From the NCBI RefSeq assembly GCF_022568775.1, contig NZ_JAKZHW010000001.1, forward strand, positions 1,798,001 through 1,862,000: a stretch of DNA of 64,000 nucleotides, in the 5' to 3' direction. Position numbers and translations under genes: made by a program. Positions 46,187 to 54,620 of this stretch are shown here, one piece after another. The DNA comes from Sphingomonas telluris (GTDB taxonomy: Bacteria > Pseudomonadota > Alphaproteobacteria > Sphingomonadales > Sphingomonadaceae). The notes under the pieces were generated by a model. That model ran no database searches, had not been told where the DNA came from, and saw nothing but the letters and a program-made list of their open reading frames with translations. Position 1 is the stretch's first letter; the number at the start of each line of letters is the position of its first letter.

Positions 46187-46591
46187 CTACTGAGGCACCG
46201 ACGCCGATGCCACCTGACCGTCCGCTTCCGGAGCGTTCAGGATCGTCATCGTCACCGGGCCCTTGTCGACCACGCGCGTATCAGGATCGCCGGCGGTCGA
46301 GCGCGCGCCGATCTGGGTACGGTCGCGGCCGGCCTTTTCCAGCATGTTCATTTCGCTCGAGCTGCGCGGAGCGGGTCCGCCGAAGAGAGCGTCGATCGCC
46401 TGCTGCTGAGCGTCCTGCGGGTTCAACGCGGCAGTGCCGGCGACCGGAGGAGTCAGCGAATAGTCCGGCGGAATCACCAGCGGCGCGTTGCGCGCGACCT
46501 GGAACTCATCCGGCGTGGCGCGCTTGCCGAATGCCGCGCACCCGCCAAGAGCGAGAGCAGGAATCAGCGCCAGCGAAACCAATTTACGCAT
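46187..46591 (-). CDS. DUF3035 lipoprotein
   Basis: 134 residues. The N-terminus has a lipoprotein signal ending LALGGCAAFG, cysteine at 18. The mature part contains RNAPLVIPPDYSLTPP, the DUF3035 core; members in related bacteria are sometimes called BamF, a proposed outer-membrane assembly component. I chose the ATG at 46591, nine to ten bases after AAGGAG, over that at 46600, which nearly abuts it. It overlaps the lspA end by eight bases. Confidence 0.82.
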   Translation of the reverse strand: MRKLVSLALIPALALGGCAAFGKRATPDEFQVARNAPLVIPPDYSLTPPVAGTAALNPQDAQQQAIDALFGGPAPRSSSEMNMLEKAGRDRTQIGARSTAGDPDTRVVDKGPVTMTILNAPEADGQVASASVPQ

Positions 46592-47081
46592 GTTCGGCAT
46601 TCTCCTTGGGGCGCTCCTTGGCGAGGAAGGCCCGCAGTAACAGTATGACGACGCCAATGCTAATGGCAGCGTCGCCGACATTGAAGATTAAAAACGGACG
46701 GAAGTCGCCGAAGTGCAAGTCGGCGAAGTCGACGACGTAGCCGTGGCGGGTGCGGTCGAGGATGTTCCCGAGCGCTCCGCCGAGGACGAGGCCGAGCGCG
46801 ACCTGGTCGACGCGAAGCTTCTCCCGGACGATCCAAATGGCCACGCCGATGGCGATCGCACTCGTCATCAGGACCAGCATCCAGCGGCCGAGCGCGTTGT
46901 GCGCGTTGAACAGGCCGAGTGAGATGCCGTAATTCTCGGTGTAGGTGAACTGGAAGAAGGGCAGCAGATAAACCTGCCCGACCTCGCGCAGGTTCAGCGG
47001 CCCGGTCACGAACCACTTAACCGCCTGATCGAGAAGGAACACCAACAGGGCGACCCCGAAGCCCCAGGAACGGTCACGCAT
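46584..47081 (-). CDS. lspA: Lipoprotein signal peptidase
   Basis: 165 residues, four membrane helices. The two catalytic aspartates lie in GNILDRTRHGYVVDF and NVGDAAI, with the FTYTENYGISLGLF region before. It cleaves prolipoprotein signals, including that of the DUF3035 lipoprotein next to it. The start overlaps the ileS end by eight bases; the order ileS-lspA is widespread. Confidence 0.96.
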   Translation of the reverse strand: MRDRSWGFGVALLVFLLDQAVKWFVTGPLNLREVGQVYLLPFFQFTYTENYGISLGLFNAHNALGRWMLVLMTSAIAIGVAIWIVREKLRVDQVALGLVLGGALGNILDRTRHGYVVDFADLHFGDFRPFLIFNVGDAAISIGVVILLLRAFLAKERPKENAEHA

Positions 47082-49920
47082 TCACGACATCCTCGCAGCG
47101 GCCGCAGAGCGTGCCGTCTTCCTCGACTTCCGGCAGGTAGCGCCAGCAGCGCCCGCACTTGTGATGATCGGTCTTCTCGACGCTCAGTGCTTCGCCGCCG
47201 TGAACTGTCGACGTGATGAACAGCTCGGCCAGCTGATCCGGCGTTGCGAGCAGTTCGGGAACGGTGACCTCGGCCTCGAGGCTTGAACCGATGATCTTTT
47301 CACGGCGCAGCGGCTCGATGGTCTCGGTGACTTGGGCGCGAAGCTCCCGCAGCTTGGCCCAGCGGCCGTCATCGGCGGGCACGTCAGGGATCTGCGGCCA
47401 TTCGAGCAGATGCACCGAGCCGCCGTCGGGGTAGCGCGTACCCCAGACTTCCTCGGTCGTGAACACGAGCACCGGCGCAAGCCAGCGCACGAGCGCCTGG
47501 AACATCTCGTCCAGCACCGTTCGGTAGGCGCGCCGCTTCTCGGTCTGGAAGCCTGACTCCGCATTCACCTCGCAGTAGAGGACGTCCTTGCGGATATCGA
47601 AGTAAAAGGCCGACAGATCGTTGTTGGCGAAATCGGACAGCAGCCGCGTGTAGCTGTTGAAGTCGAAGTCGTTGACCGCGTGGCGCAGCTTCTTGTCCAG
47701 CTCCGCGGTCAGGTGGAGCATGTAGAGCTCCAGCTCCGGCATGGCTTCGATGCCGACCTTCTCCTCCTCGCGGAAGTCGGCGAGCGCGCCAAGCAGGTAG
47801 CGGAAGGTGTTGCGGAGCTTGCGGTATTGGTCCGCGACGCCGGCGAGGATCTCCTTGCCGATGCGATGGTCCTCGGTGAAGTCGACCGACAGCGCCCACA
47901 GCCGAAGGATGTCGGCGCCATGCTCCTTCATCAGGTCGATGGGGCTGATGGTATTGCCGAGGCTCTTCGACATCTTGAGGCCCTTGGCGTCCATCGTGAA
48001 GCCATGGGTCAGGACCGCGTCGAACGGCGCCCGGCCGCGCGTTCCGCAGCTTTCGAGAAGGGAGGACTGGAACCAGCCGCGATGCTGGTCGCTGCCTTCG
48101 AGGTAGAGGTCGGCCGGCCAGCGCTGCTCCAGCCAGCGGCCGCTTTCCAGCACGAAGGCGTGGGTCGAGCCGCTGTCGAACCAGACGTCGAGGATGTCGG
48201 CGACCATCTCGTAATCGTCGGGGTTGCGGTTGCCGAGGAAAGCGGCAGCGTTCTCCGGATCCCAGGCGTCGACGCCCTGCTCGCGGATGGCCGCGACGAT
48301 GCGCCGGTTCACGTCATGGTCGACGAGGAGCTGGCCGGTCTTGCGCTCGACGAACAATGCGATCGGCACGCCCCAGGCGCGCTGGCGGCTGAGCACCCAG
48401 TCGGGGCGCTGCTCGACCATCGAGCCGATGCGGTTGCGGCCCTTCTCGGGCACAAAGCGGGTCTGGGCGATGGCGTTCAGCGCGAGCTGGCGGAGCGTCG
48501 CGCCCTGAGTCTCGTCAACCGGGTCGGCGCCGCCTTCATTGTCCCAGCGCTGCTCTGCGCGCGTTTCGGGAGAGAAGTGCGTGAGCGGCTTGTCCATCGC
48601 AACGAACCATTGCGGCGTGCAGCGGTAGATGACCTTGGCCTTCGACCGCCAGCTGTGCGGATAGCTGTGCAGGAAGTCCGCGCTCGCCGCCAGCAAAGCG
48701 CCGGCGTCGCGCAGGTCGGTGCAGATCGGCCCATCCGGCGCATTGAACTTGTTGTTGATGACGCTGCCCTGCCCGCCGAGCCACAGCCAGTCGGGGCGGT
48801 AGAAGCCTGCACCGTCGACCGCGAACACCGGGTCGATGCCGTTCGCCTTGCACAGCTCGAAATCGTCCTCGCCATGGTCCGGCGCCATGTGGACGAGGCC
48901 CGTACCCTGATCGGTGGTGACGAAGTCGCCCGGCAGGAACGGCCGCGGCTTGGCGAAGAAGCCGCCGAGCTTGTGCATCGGGTGACGCGCGACGGTGCCG
49001 GCGAGGTCGGAGCCTTTCAGATGCCGAACGGGCTGCAGATGAACGAGCCCGCTGCGCTCCTTAAACGCGCCGACCAACGGCTCCGCGGCAAGGACGTGGA
49101 AGCCTTCGCCCGAGAGCAGCACGTATTCAACGTCCGACCCGTAAGCGATGCCTTGGTTGACCGGAATCGTCCAAGGCGTGGTCGTCCAGATTACCGCATG
49201 GGCGCCGACCAGCTCCGGGATCGGACTCTCAACAATCTCGAACGCCACGTCGATCTGGGTCGAGGTGATGTCCTCATATTCGATCTCGGCTTCGGCCAGC
49301 GCGGTCTTCTCGACCGGCGACCACATGACCGGCTTCGCGCCGCGATAGATCTGGCCGCTCTCGGCGAACTTCATCAGCTCGGCGACGATCGTCGCTTCCG
49401 CCTGGAAGTCCATCGTCAAGTACGGATGATCCCAGTCGCCGCCGATGCCGAGCCGCTTCAACTGCTCGCGCTGCGTGTCGACCCAGTGCTGGGCATAGGC
49501 GCGGCACTCGGCCCGGAACTCCTTGACCGGCACCTCGTCCTTGTTGAGCTTCTTCTTGCGATACTGCTCCTCGACCTTCCATTCGATCGGAAGACCGTGG
49601 CAGTCCCAGCCGGGCACGTACGGCGCGTCCTTGCCCAGGAGCGTCTGGGTGCGGACGACCATGTCCTTGAGGATGTGGTTCAGCGCATGGCCGATATGCA
49701 TGTCGCCATTGGCGTACGGCGGGCCATCGTGAAGGATGAACTTCTCGCGGCCTTCGCGGCTGCGGCGTACCTGCTGGTAGATGTCGCCTTCCAGCCAGCG
49801 GGCGAGGATCGCCGGCTCCTTCTGCGGCAGGCCGGCCTTCATGGGGAAGTCGGTCTTGGGCAGGAAGACGGTCGAGCGGTAATCCCGCTTCAGTTCGGTG
49901 GTGTCGGGGCTGTCGGCCAT
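47074..49920 (-). CDS. ileS: Isoleucyl-tRNA synthetase
   Basis: 948-residue class I synthetase. The HIGH motif is at 75-78 (NGDMHIGHALNH) and KMSKS at about residue 650 (GLKMSKSLGN). The CP1 editing domain has TTTPWTIPVNQGIAY. The C-terminus has the zinc-binding CGRCWRYLPEVEEDGTLCGRC. Length and order of parts are normal for the bacterial type. Confidence 0.97.
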   Translation of the reverse strand: MADSPDTTELKRDYRSTVFLPKTDFPMKAGLPQKEPAILARWLEGDIYQQVRRSREGREKFILHDGPPYANGDMHIGHALNHILKDMVVRTQTLLGKDAPYVPGWDCHGLPIEWKVEEQYRKKKLNKDEVPVKEFRAECRAYAQHWVDTQREQLKRLGIGGDWDHPYLTMDFQAEATIVAELMKFAESGQIYRGAKPVMWSPVEKTALAEAEIEYEDITSTQIDVAFEIVESPIPELVGAHAVIWTTTPWTIPVNQGIAYGSDVEYVLLSGEGFHVLAAEPLVGAFKERSGLVHLQPVRHLKGSDLAGTVARHPMHKLGGFFAKPRPFLPGDFVTTDQGTGLVHMAPDHGEDDFELCKANGIDPVFAVDGAGFYRPDWLWLGGQGSVINNKFNAPDGPICTDLRDAGALLAASADFLHSYPHSWRSKAKVIYRCTPQWFVAMDKPLTHFSPETRAEQRWDNEGGADPVDETQGATLRQLALNAIAQTRFVPEKGRNRIGSMVEQRPDWVLSRQRAWGVPIALFVERKTGQLLVDHDVNRRIVAAIREQGVDAWDPENAAAFLGNRNPDDYEMVADILDVWFDSGSTHAFVLESGRWLEQRWPADLYLEGSDQHRGWFQSSLLESCGTRGRAPFDAVLTHGFTMDAKGLKMSKSLGNTISPIDLMKEHGADILRLWALSVDFTEDHRIGKEILAGVADQYRKLRNTFRYLLGALADFREEEKVGIEAMPELELYMLHLTAELDKKLRHAVNDFDFNSYTRLLSDFANNDLSAFYFDIRKDVLYCEVNAESGFQTEKRRAYRTVLDEMFQALVRWLAPVLVFTTEEVWGTRYPDGGSVHLLEWPQIPDVPADDGRWAKLRELRAQVTETIEPLRREKIIGSSLEAEVTVPELLATPDQLAELFITSTVHGGEALSVEKTDHHKCGRCWRYLPEVEEDGTLCGRCEDVVNA

Positions 49921-49966
49921 TTGGTGCGGGGCCTTAACGGCCGCTCATGAGATTGCAAACTGGGGC

Positions 49967-50896
49967 TTAGTCGAGCGCGAGAAGGTGTCGGGCCCTCGCC
50001 TCGTCATCCTTCATATGGGCAACGAGCCCCTGAATGTCACCAAACCTCTTTTCTTCACGGATGTAAGCGTGGAGGCCGACCTCGATCTTGCGACCGTAAA
50101 GGTCGCCGTCGAAGTCCAAGATATGGGTCTCCAGCAGTTCCACGGGAGGCTCGAAAGTCGGACGGATGCCGAGGCTGGCGACGCCGGGCACCTCGCGTCC
50201 GTCGTCCAGCCTCACCCGCACCGCGTAGATGCCGTACTTGGCGCGCTGATAATCGCCCAGCACCAGGTTAGCTGTCGGATAGCCGAGTTCCCGCCCGCGC
50301 TGGTCGCCGCGCTGGACCACGCCTTCAATCGCGAAGTCGCGGGTGAGCAAATGGGTCGCCCTCGCGACGTCTCCCGCCTCCAGCGCATCGCGGATGCGGC
50401 CGGAGGAAATCCGCTCCCCTTCGTAGAGGACCGGGCACACCGCCTCGGCAGTGATGCCGTGCCGAGCGCCGAGCTCACGCATCATCTCGATGCTGCCGGT
50501 CCGGCCCTTGCCGAAGGTGAAGTCGTCGCCCGTGACGACCCCCGCCGCGCCGATCCGGCCTGCGAGGATCTCCGTGACGAACTTCTCTGCGCTGGTCGCG
50601 GCGAGATCCGGGCCGAACTCGAAAACGAGCATCGCATCGGCGCCGGCGTGTGCGAACAGCTCTTGCCGCTGATCGAGGGTCGTCAGCCGAAAGGGCGGAA
50701 CATCCGGCTTGAAGTAACGGACAGGGTGGGGATCGAACGTCGCGACGATCACCGGCCGGCGCATGTGGAAGCCGAGCGCGATCGCCCTGCTCACGACGGC
50801 CTGATGGCCGAGGTGGAAGCCGTCGAAATTGCCGAGCGCGAGCACCGCGCCGCGGAGCGCTTCCGGAATGGGCTGATCGTGGTGAAGCCGCTGCAT
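49967..50896 (-). CDS. ribF: Bifunctional riboflavin kinase/FMN adenylyltransferase
   Basis: 309 residues. The N-terminal nucleotidyltransferase domain has ALGNFDGFHLGHQAVV; the C-terminal riboflavin kinase domain begins near 185 with GRELGYPTANL and contains EVGLHAYIREEKRF. It makes FMN and FAD from riboflavin. It is co-directional with ileS, 46 bases upstream. Confidence 0.96.
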   Translation of the reverse strand: MQRLHHDQPIPEALRGAVLALGNFDGFHLGHQAVVSRAIALGFHMRRPVIVATFDPHPVRYFKPDVPPFRLTTLDQRQELFAHAGADAMLVFEFGPDLAATSAEKFVTEILAGRIGAAGVVTGDDFTFGKGRTGSIEMMRELGARHGITAEAVCPVLYEGERISSGRIRDALEAGDVARATHLLTRDFAIEGVVQRGDQRGRELGYPTANLVLGDYQRAKYGIYAVRVRLDDGREVPGVASLGIRPTFEPPVELLETHILDFDGDLYGRKIEVGLHAYIREEKRFGDIQGLVAHMKDDEARARHLLALD

Positions 50897-50917
50897 TGGC
50901 CGTGGTCCTATCGCAAA

Positions 50918-51394
50918 TCAGTGCGTGGGCAAGTGCCGCCGCAGCAGGCGATATTCGTGCCAGGCCAGCGCGATGACGAAGGCATCGAGGATCGACAGCA
51001 GGACGAGGCCGATGTCGTGCGTATAGTTATAGCGGTAGAGCTGGTAGGCGATGAAGGCGGTGAAGACGACGAAGCACGCGGGATAGGCCCACAGCTTTTC
51101 GCGCAGCAGGCCGATGACGACCGCGAGCTTCACGACGCCGTGCGTCACCAGATACAGCCCGTAGAAGTGCTGGGTCTCCAGCGAGAAGCTCTGGGCGAAT
51201 TCAAGCACATGGCTAGCGACCCAGTCATGCCGGTCCTGCATCATCTCGTCGGTCGAGAAGCGATTGAGGAAGGTGATGATGGCCGCGTGCGTGACCACCA
51301 GCAGGCCGATTCCGCTCGCAATCTCGACGAGGGCGTAGAAGCCCTTGAGGCCGACGCTCAGCACGAACAGCCGGTGGATACGCTTTTCTTTCAT
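50918..51394 (-). CDS. DUF2127 membrane protein
   Basis: 158 residues with four hydrophobic segments: LFVLSVGLKGFYALVEIASG, the next two around 75-120 (HFYGLYLVTHGVVKLAVVIG and YPACFVVFTAFIAYQLYR), and IGLVLLSILDAFVIALAWHE. These fit DUF2127, a family of small inner-membrane proteins of unknown role. It lies upstream of ribF and divergent from rpsM. Confidence 0.85.
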   Translation of the reverse strand: MKEKRIHRLFVLSVGLKGFYALVEIASGIGLLVVTHAAIITFLNRFSTDEMMQDRHDWVASHVLEFAQSFSLETQHFYGLYLVTHGVVKLAVVIGLLREKLWAYPACFVVFTAFIAYQLYRYNYTHDIGLVLLSILDAFVIALAWHEYRLLRRHLPTH

Positions 51395-51422
51395 GGAAGG
51401 CCCCGGCTACACGCGCGAAGGC

Positions 51423-51451
51423 TTGACTTGAAGAGAGTCAAATCCTATTTC
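51423..51451 (+). promoter_or_regulatory. Predicted promoter of the rpsM-rpsK-rpoA operon
   Basis: TTGACT (51423-51428), a 17-base spacer and TATTTC (51446-51451) give a good -35 and a moderate -10. The -35 is also the left arm of the inverted repeat TTGACT-TGAAGAG-AGTCAA (51423-51441). Transcription from about 51458 would give a leader of about 150 bases. Confidence 0.5.
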
Positions 51452-51554
51452 GCAGCTATCCCGATCCACCGGTTCCGGCGGCGCACTTGTGCGCGCGTCG
51501 GTTTTTCGTTTGGAACGGGGCTTAACAAGCGACGAGATGGGCGTGGGGTCAAGC

Positions 51555-51590
51555 GTGGGAATTTCCCTCTGCAAAATTCCACACCTGTGG
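51555..51590 (+). promoter_or_regulatory. Alternative hairpins in the rpsM leader
   Basis: GTGGGAATTT (51555-51564) can pair with AAATTCCAC (51574-51582) with one bulged G. The same CCAC (51579-51582) can instead pair with GTGG (51587-51590) around ACCT. The two exclude each other and end just before the AAGGA ribosome site, so they could control S13 translation. Ribosomal protein feedback is known for this operon in other bacteria; here it is inference. Confidence 0.35.
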
Positions 51591-51609
51591 AGCTGAAGAA
51601 GGAAACAGA

Positions 51610-51978
51610 ATGGCACGCATCGCCGGCGTCAATATCCCGACTAACAAGCGCGTCGAAATCGCGCTGACCTACATCCACGGCATTGGCCGCACCACGGCCA
51701 AGGGAATCACGGCCAAGCTTGGGATCACTCCCGAGCGCCGGGTCCAGGACCTGACCGATCAGGAAGTCCTGCACATCCGCGAAGCGATCGACCGCGACCT
51801 CACCGTCGAGGGCGACCTCCGCCGCGAGACCGCGATGAACATCAAGCGGCTCATGGACCTGGCCTGCTACCGTGGCCTGCGCCACCGCAAGGGCCTTCCG
51901 GTCCGCGGCCAGCGCACGCACACGAATGCGCGCACCCGCAAGGGCAAGGCCAAGCCGATCGCTGGCAAGAAGAAGTAA
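51610..51978 (+). CDS. rpsM: Small ribosomal subunit protein S13
   Basis: 122 residues: [53 protein letters not shown] and the Lys-rich [14 protein letters not shown] ending are S13. It lies in the head of the 30S subunit. AAGGAAACAG lies before the ATG. First gene of the operon here; adk and secY, which often precede rpsM in alphaproteobacteria, are not upstream. Confidence 0.98.
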   Translation: MARIAGVNIPTNKRVEIALTYIHGIGRTTAKGITAKLGITPERRVQDLTDQEVLHIREAIDRDLTVEGDLRRETAMNIKRLMDLACYRGLRHRKGLPVRGQRTHTNARTRKGKAKPIAGKKK

Positions 51979-52086
51979 TCGCAGCAGCGATCGTCCGGGG
52001 GACGGTTGCGCCGCATTACTCCGCCGGATGGCGAGTTGAGCAAGGCGCGACGCCCCAGCACGACTTTTGAAGGGATGTAGAATTAA

Positions 52087-52476
52087 ATGGCCCAAGCACC
52101 GCAGCGCCTCCGCCGCAGGGAGCGCAAGAACATCACGGCCGGCGTCGCTCACGTAAACGCCAGCTTCAACAACACCATGATCACCATCACCGACGCGCAG
52201 GGCAATGCGATTGCCTGGTCCAGCGCGGGCATGATGGGCTTCAAGGGCAGCCGCAAGTCGACGCCGTACGCGGCGCAGGTCGCCGCTGAAGACGCGGGCA
52301 AGAAAGCCGCCGAGCACGGCGTCCGCACCCTCGAGGTCGAAGTGAAGGGTCCGGGCTCGGGCCGCGAGAGCGCTCTTCGCGCCCTGCAGGCCGTGGGCTT
52401 CACCATCACCTCGATCCGCGACGTGACGCCGATCCCGCACAACGGCGTGCGGCCGAGCAAGCGCCGCCGCGTCTAA
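52087..52476 (+). CDS. rpsK: Small ribosomal subunit protein S11
   Basis: 129 residues; [39 protein letters not shown] and [17 protein letters not shown] define S11, a 30S platform protein. The gap to rpsM is 108 bases, long for this operon. AAGGGATG lies before the start. Confidence 0.98.
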   Translation: MAQAPQRLRRRERKNITAGVAHVNASFNNTMITITDAQGNAIAWSSAGMMGFKGSRKSTPYAAQVAAEDAGKKAAEHGVRTLEVEVKGPGSGRESALRALQAVGFTITSIRDVTPIPHNGVRPSKRRRV

Positions 52477-52491
52477 CGACGTGGCGCCGCC

Positions 52492-52554
52492 GCCGCCGGG
52501 AAGTCATCCGGCGGCAGTTTGAAATTTTCGGGCGGGACCCCACCTCCCCCGCCC
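52492..52554 (+). promoter_or_regulatory. Two tandem hairpins between rpsK and rpoA
   Basis: GCCGCCGG (52492-52499) pairs with CCGGCGGC (52508-52515), and GGGCGGG (52530-52536) pairs with CCCGCCC (52548-52554). The first is followed by AGTTTGAAATTTT, a broken T-run, so partial termination is possible. They fill most of the 95-base gap and could set the ratio of S11 to RNA polymerase alpha. Confidence 0.4.
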
Positions 52555-52571
52555 AGGGCTAGGGAAGAAAC

Positions 52572-53642
52572 ATGGCCGTCAACGCGAAAAATTGGCAGGA
52601 ACTGAAGAAGCCGAACGCTCTCGAGCGTAAGCAGGGCGCGGGCGATTCCCGCCGCCGCGCCGTTTTCGTCGCCGAACCGCTGGAGCGCGGCTTCGGAATG
52701 ACGCTCGGCAACTCGCTGCGCCGGGTGCTTCTGTCGTCGCTTCAGGGCGCTGCCGTCACCTCGATCAAGATCGAAGGCGTGCTGCACGAGTTCAGCTCGC
52801 TTGCGGGCGTCCGCGAGGACGTGACCGACATCGTCCTGAACGTGAAGCAAATCGCTCTGCGGATGGAAGGCGAAGGCCCGAAGCGGCTCAGCCTCTCGGC
52901 GACGGGTCCGGCGGAAATCACCGCGGGCATGATCCAGACGTCGGGCGACATCGAAGTCACCAACCCCGACCTCGTGATCTGCCACCTCGACGATGGCGCG
53001 ACGCTCAACATGGAGCTGACCGCCGACATCGGTAAGGGCTACGTCCCGGCCGCGGCGAACCGTCCGGCCGACGCTCCGATCGGCCTCATCCCGGTCGACG
53101 CTTTGTACTCGCCGGTCCGCCAGGTGGCGTACAAGGTCGAGAACACCCGCGTCGGCCAGGAACTGGACTACGACAAGCTGACGCTGACCGTCGAAACCGA
53201 CGGCACGGTCGCTCCGGAAGACGCGCTGGCCTATGCGGCGCGCATCCTCCAGGACCAGCTGCAGCTGTTCGTCCACTTCGACGAGGGCCAGGTCCGCGCC
53301 GCCGCGCCGGTCACGGCCGGCATCGCCGTCCCGTCCGCGACGGAGACCCCGACGGATACCAACCAGCTCAACCGTTACCTTCTCAAGAAGGTCGACGAGC
53401 TGGAGCTGTCGGTCCGCAGCGCGAACTGCCTGAAGAACGACAACATCATCTACATCGGCGACCTGGTCCAGAAGACCGAGGCCGAGATGCTCCGCACGCC
53501 GAACTTCGGCCGCAAGAGCCTCAACGAGATCAAGGAAGTCCTTGCCTCGATGGGCCTGCGCCTCGGCATGGACATCCCCGGCTGGCCGCCGGAGAACATC
53601 GAAGAGATGGCGAAGAAGCTCGAGCAGGAAATGCTCGGCTAA
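52572..53642 (+). CDS. rpoA: RNA polymerase alpha subunit
   Basis: 356 residues. The N-terminal dimerisation domain (about 30-240) has [32 protein letters not shown] and [14 protein letters not shown]. The C-terminal domain (about 275-335) has [20 protein letters not shown] and [20 protein letters not shown], which bind UP-elements and activators. AGGGAAG precedes the ATG. A strong terminator follows; rplQ, usually the next gene, is absent. Confidence 0.98.
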   Translation: MAVNAKNWQELKKPNALERKQGAGDSRRRAVFVAEPLERGFGMTLGNSLRRVLLSSLQGAAVTSIKIEGVLHEFSSLAGVREDVTDIVLNVKQIALRMEGEGPKRLSLSATGPAEITAGMIQTSGDIEVTNPDLVICHLDDGATLNMELTADIGKGYVPAAANRPADAPIGLIPVDALYSPVRQVAYKVENTRVGQELDYDKLTLTVETDGTVAPEDALAYAARILQDQLQLFVHFDEGQVRAAAPVTAGIAVPSATETPTDTNQLNRYLLKKVDELELSVRSANCLKNDNIIYIGDLVQKTEAEMLRTPNFGRKSLNEIKEVLASMGLRLGMDIPGWPPENIEEMAKKLEQEMLG

Positions 53643-53670
53643 GCTTCTGGCAAGTCACGAAAGATGGAAG

Positions 53671-53702
53671 GGCCGTCCCGCTGGGGCGGCCCTTTTCTTT
53701 TG
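53671..53702 (+). terminator. Intrinsic terminator after rpoA
   Basis: GGGCCGTCCC (53671-53680), loop GCT, GGGGCGGCCC (53684-53693) then TTTTCTTTT. The stem has ten pairs with one G-T, extendable by two A-T pairs. It ends the rpsM-rpsK-rpoA operon. The same arms recur at 54375-54397. Confidence 0.88.
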
Positions 53703-53820
53703 TGCCCGGGCCCCGTCCCGCCCGAATGGCACGTCATCGCTAACATATGAGTGAATGGTAGCGCCCGGTGCTGCCGGACGTTCACTAAGTCCCCCATTTC
53801 AGGGATTTAGGAGTTTCCAA

Positions 53821-54351
53821 ATGCACAAGTTCATTACGGCAACGCTGGCCGGAACGGCGCTCATTGCCGTCCCGGCGATCGCACAGCATGCCGGCCACGG
53901 ATCCGCTTCGGGGCCGCCGACGGCATCGTCCGGACAGGGCCATAGCTCGACGAGCATGGGGCAAGGCCACAGCAGCACGACGACCATGCAGCCGAGTACT
54001 ACGCAGCCCACGGACACGACGACCATGGGCACGACCACCCGCGACCAGGCGCGTTCGGAGAGCCGGGGCCCAAACAATGCGTCGCCGACCGGCGTCTCCC
54101 ACGCGAACGAGAATAGTGTGCTTGCAGGCGGCTCCGTGGCCGCTGACACGCTGCCGGGCCTAACGACGGGACTGAACGTTCAGTCGAGCAGCGGCACGAC
54201 CCTCGGCACGGTGAGCCAAGTGATCACCGGCTCCAATGGGTCCATCCGCATGGTCGTCGTGACGACCCCCACCGGCCAGACGGTTCGGCTTCCGGCCAAT
54301 TCGCTGAGCATTTCGGGAGACGTCGTGACCACGAGCACGACCACGCCGTAA
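53821..54351 (+). CDS. Secreted Ser/Thr-rich protein with a PRC-barrel-like C-terminus
   Basis: 176 residues. A signal peptide ends near residue 21 (ALIAVPAIAQ). The next 80 residues are very rich in Ser, Thr, Gly and His, with a tandem GQGHSST repeat. The last 60 (GTTLGTVSQVITGSNGSIRM, TGQTVRLPANSLSISGD) resemble a PRC-barrel, as in other alphaproteobacterial envelope proteins. TAGGAG precedes the ATG. Flanked by two terminators with identical stems. Role unknown. Confidence 0.72.
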   Translation: MHKFITATLAGTALIAVPAIAQHAGHGSASGPPTASSGQGHSSTSMGQGHSSTTTMQPSTTQPTDTTTMGTTTRDQARSESRGPNNASPTGVSHANENSVLAGGSVAADTLPGLTTGLNVQSSSGTTLGTVSQVITGSNGSIRMVVVTTPTGQTVRLPANSLSISGDVVTTSTTTP

Positions 54352-54374
54352 GCTTTCCCACGGCAGACAAAGGA

Positions 54375-54400
54375 GGGCCGTCCCACTGGGGCGGCCCTTT
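54375..54400 (+). terminator. Intrinsic terminator, same stem as the one after rpoA
   Basis: GGGCCGTCCC (54375-54384), loop ACT, GGGGCGGCCC (54388-54397) then TTT. It lies just after the PRC-like gene. Both arms are base-for-base the same as at 53671-53693; only the loop differs (ACT instead of GCT). Confidence 0.82.
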
Positions 54401-54440
54401 CCATTTATGCTATGCGGCACCGGACGGAGGGGAATTGGAC

Positions 54441-54620
54441 ATGGCAGAACGTTTCGAACGGCATAAGCAGCCGTGGAAGCCTGAGGAGTTGGCGAAGCTG
54501 CGGACGCTGGCCGCCAAGGGCATGGCGCTGAAGGCGATCGCTAAGGCGCTCACTCGTAGCGAGGAATCGGTGAAGCAGCGGGCCAAGGAAGACGGCCTGA
54601 AGATCGCGAGGCTGCGCTAG
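54441..54620 (+). CDS. Small helix-turn-helix (SANT/Myb- or GcrA-like) protein
   Basis: 59 residues. WKPEELAKLRTLAAKGMALKA followed by IAKALTRSEESVKQRAKEDGL is a three-helix pattern like SANT/Myb domains and the N-terminal part of GcrA, so DNA binding is likely. I chose the ATG at 54441, eight bases after AGGGG, over a TTG at 54435 that abuts it. The stop interlocks in CTAG with the agmatinase-family gene. Confidence 0.7.
   Translation: MAERFERHKQPWKPEELAKLRTLAAKGMALKAIAKALTRSEESVKQRAKEDGLKIARLR

Noticed and set aside
49898..51667. 589-codon open frame on the plus strand
   Set aside because: It crosses ribF and DUF2127 on the other strand, and rpsM in another frame; no domain.
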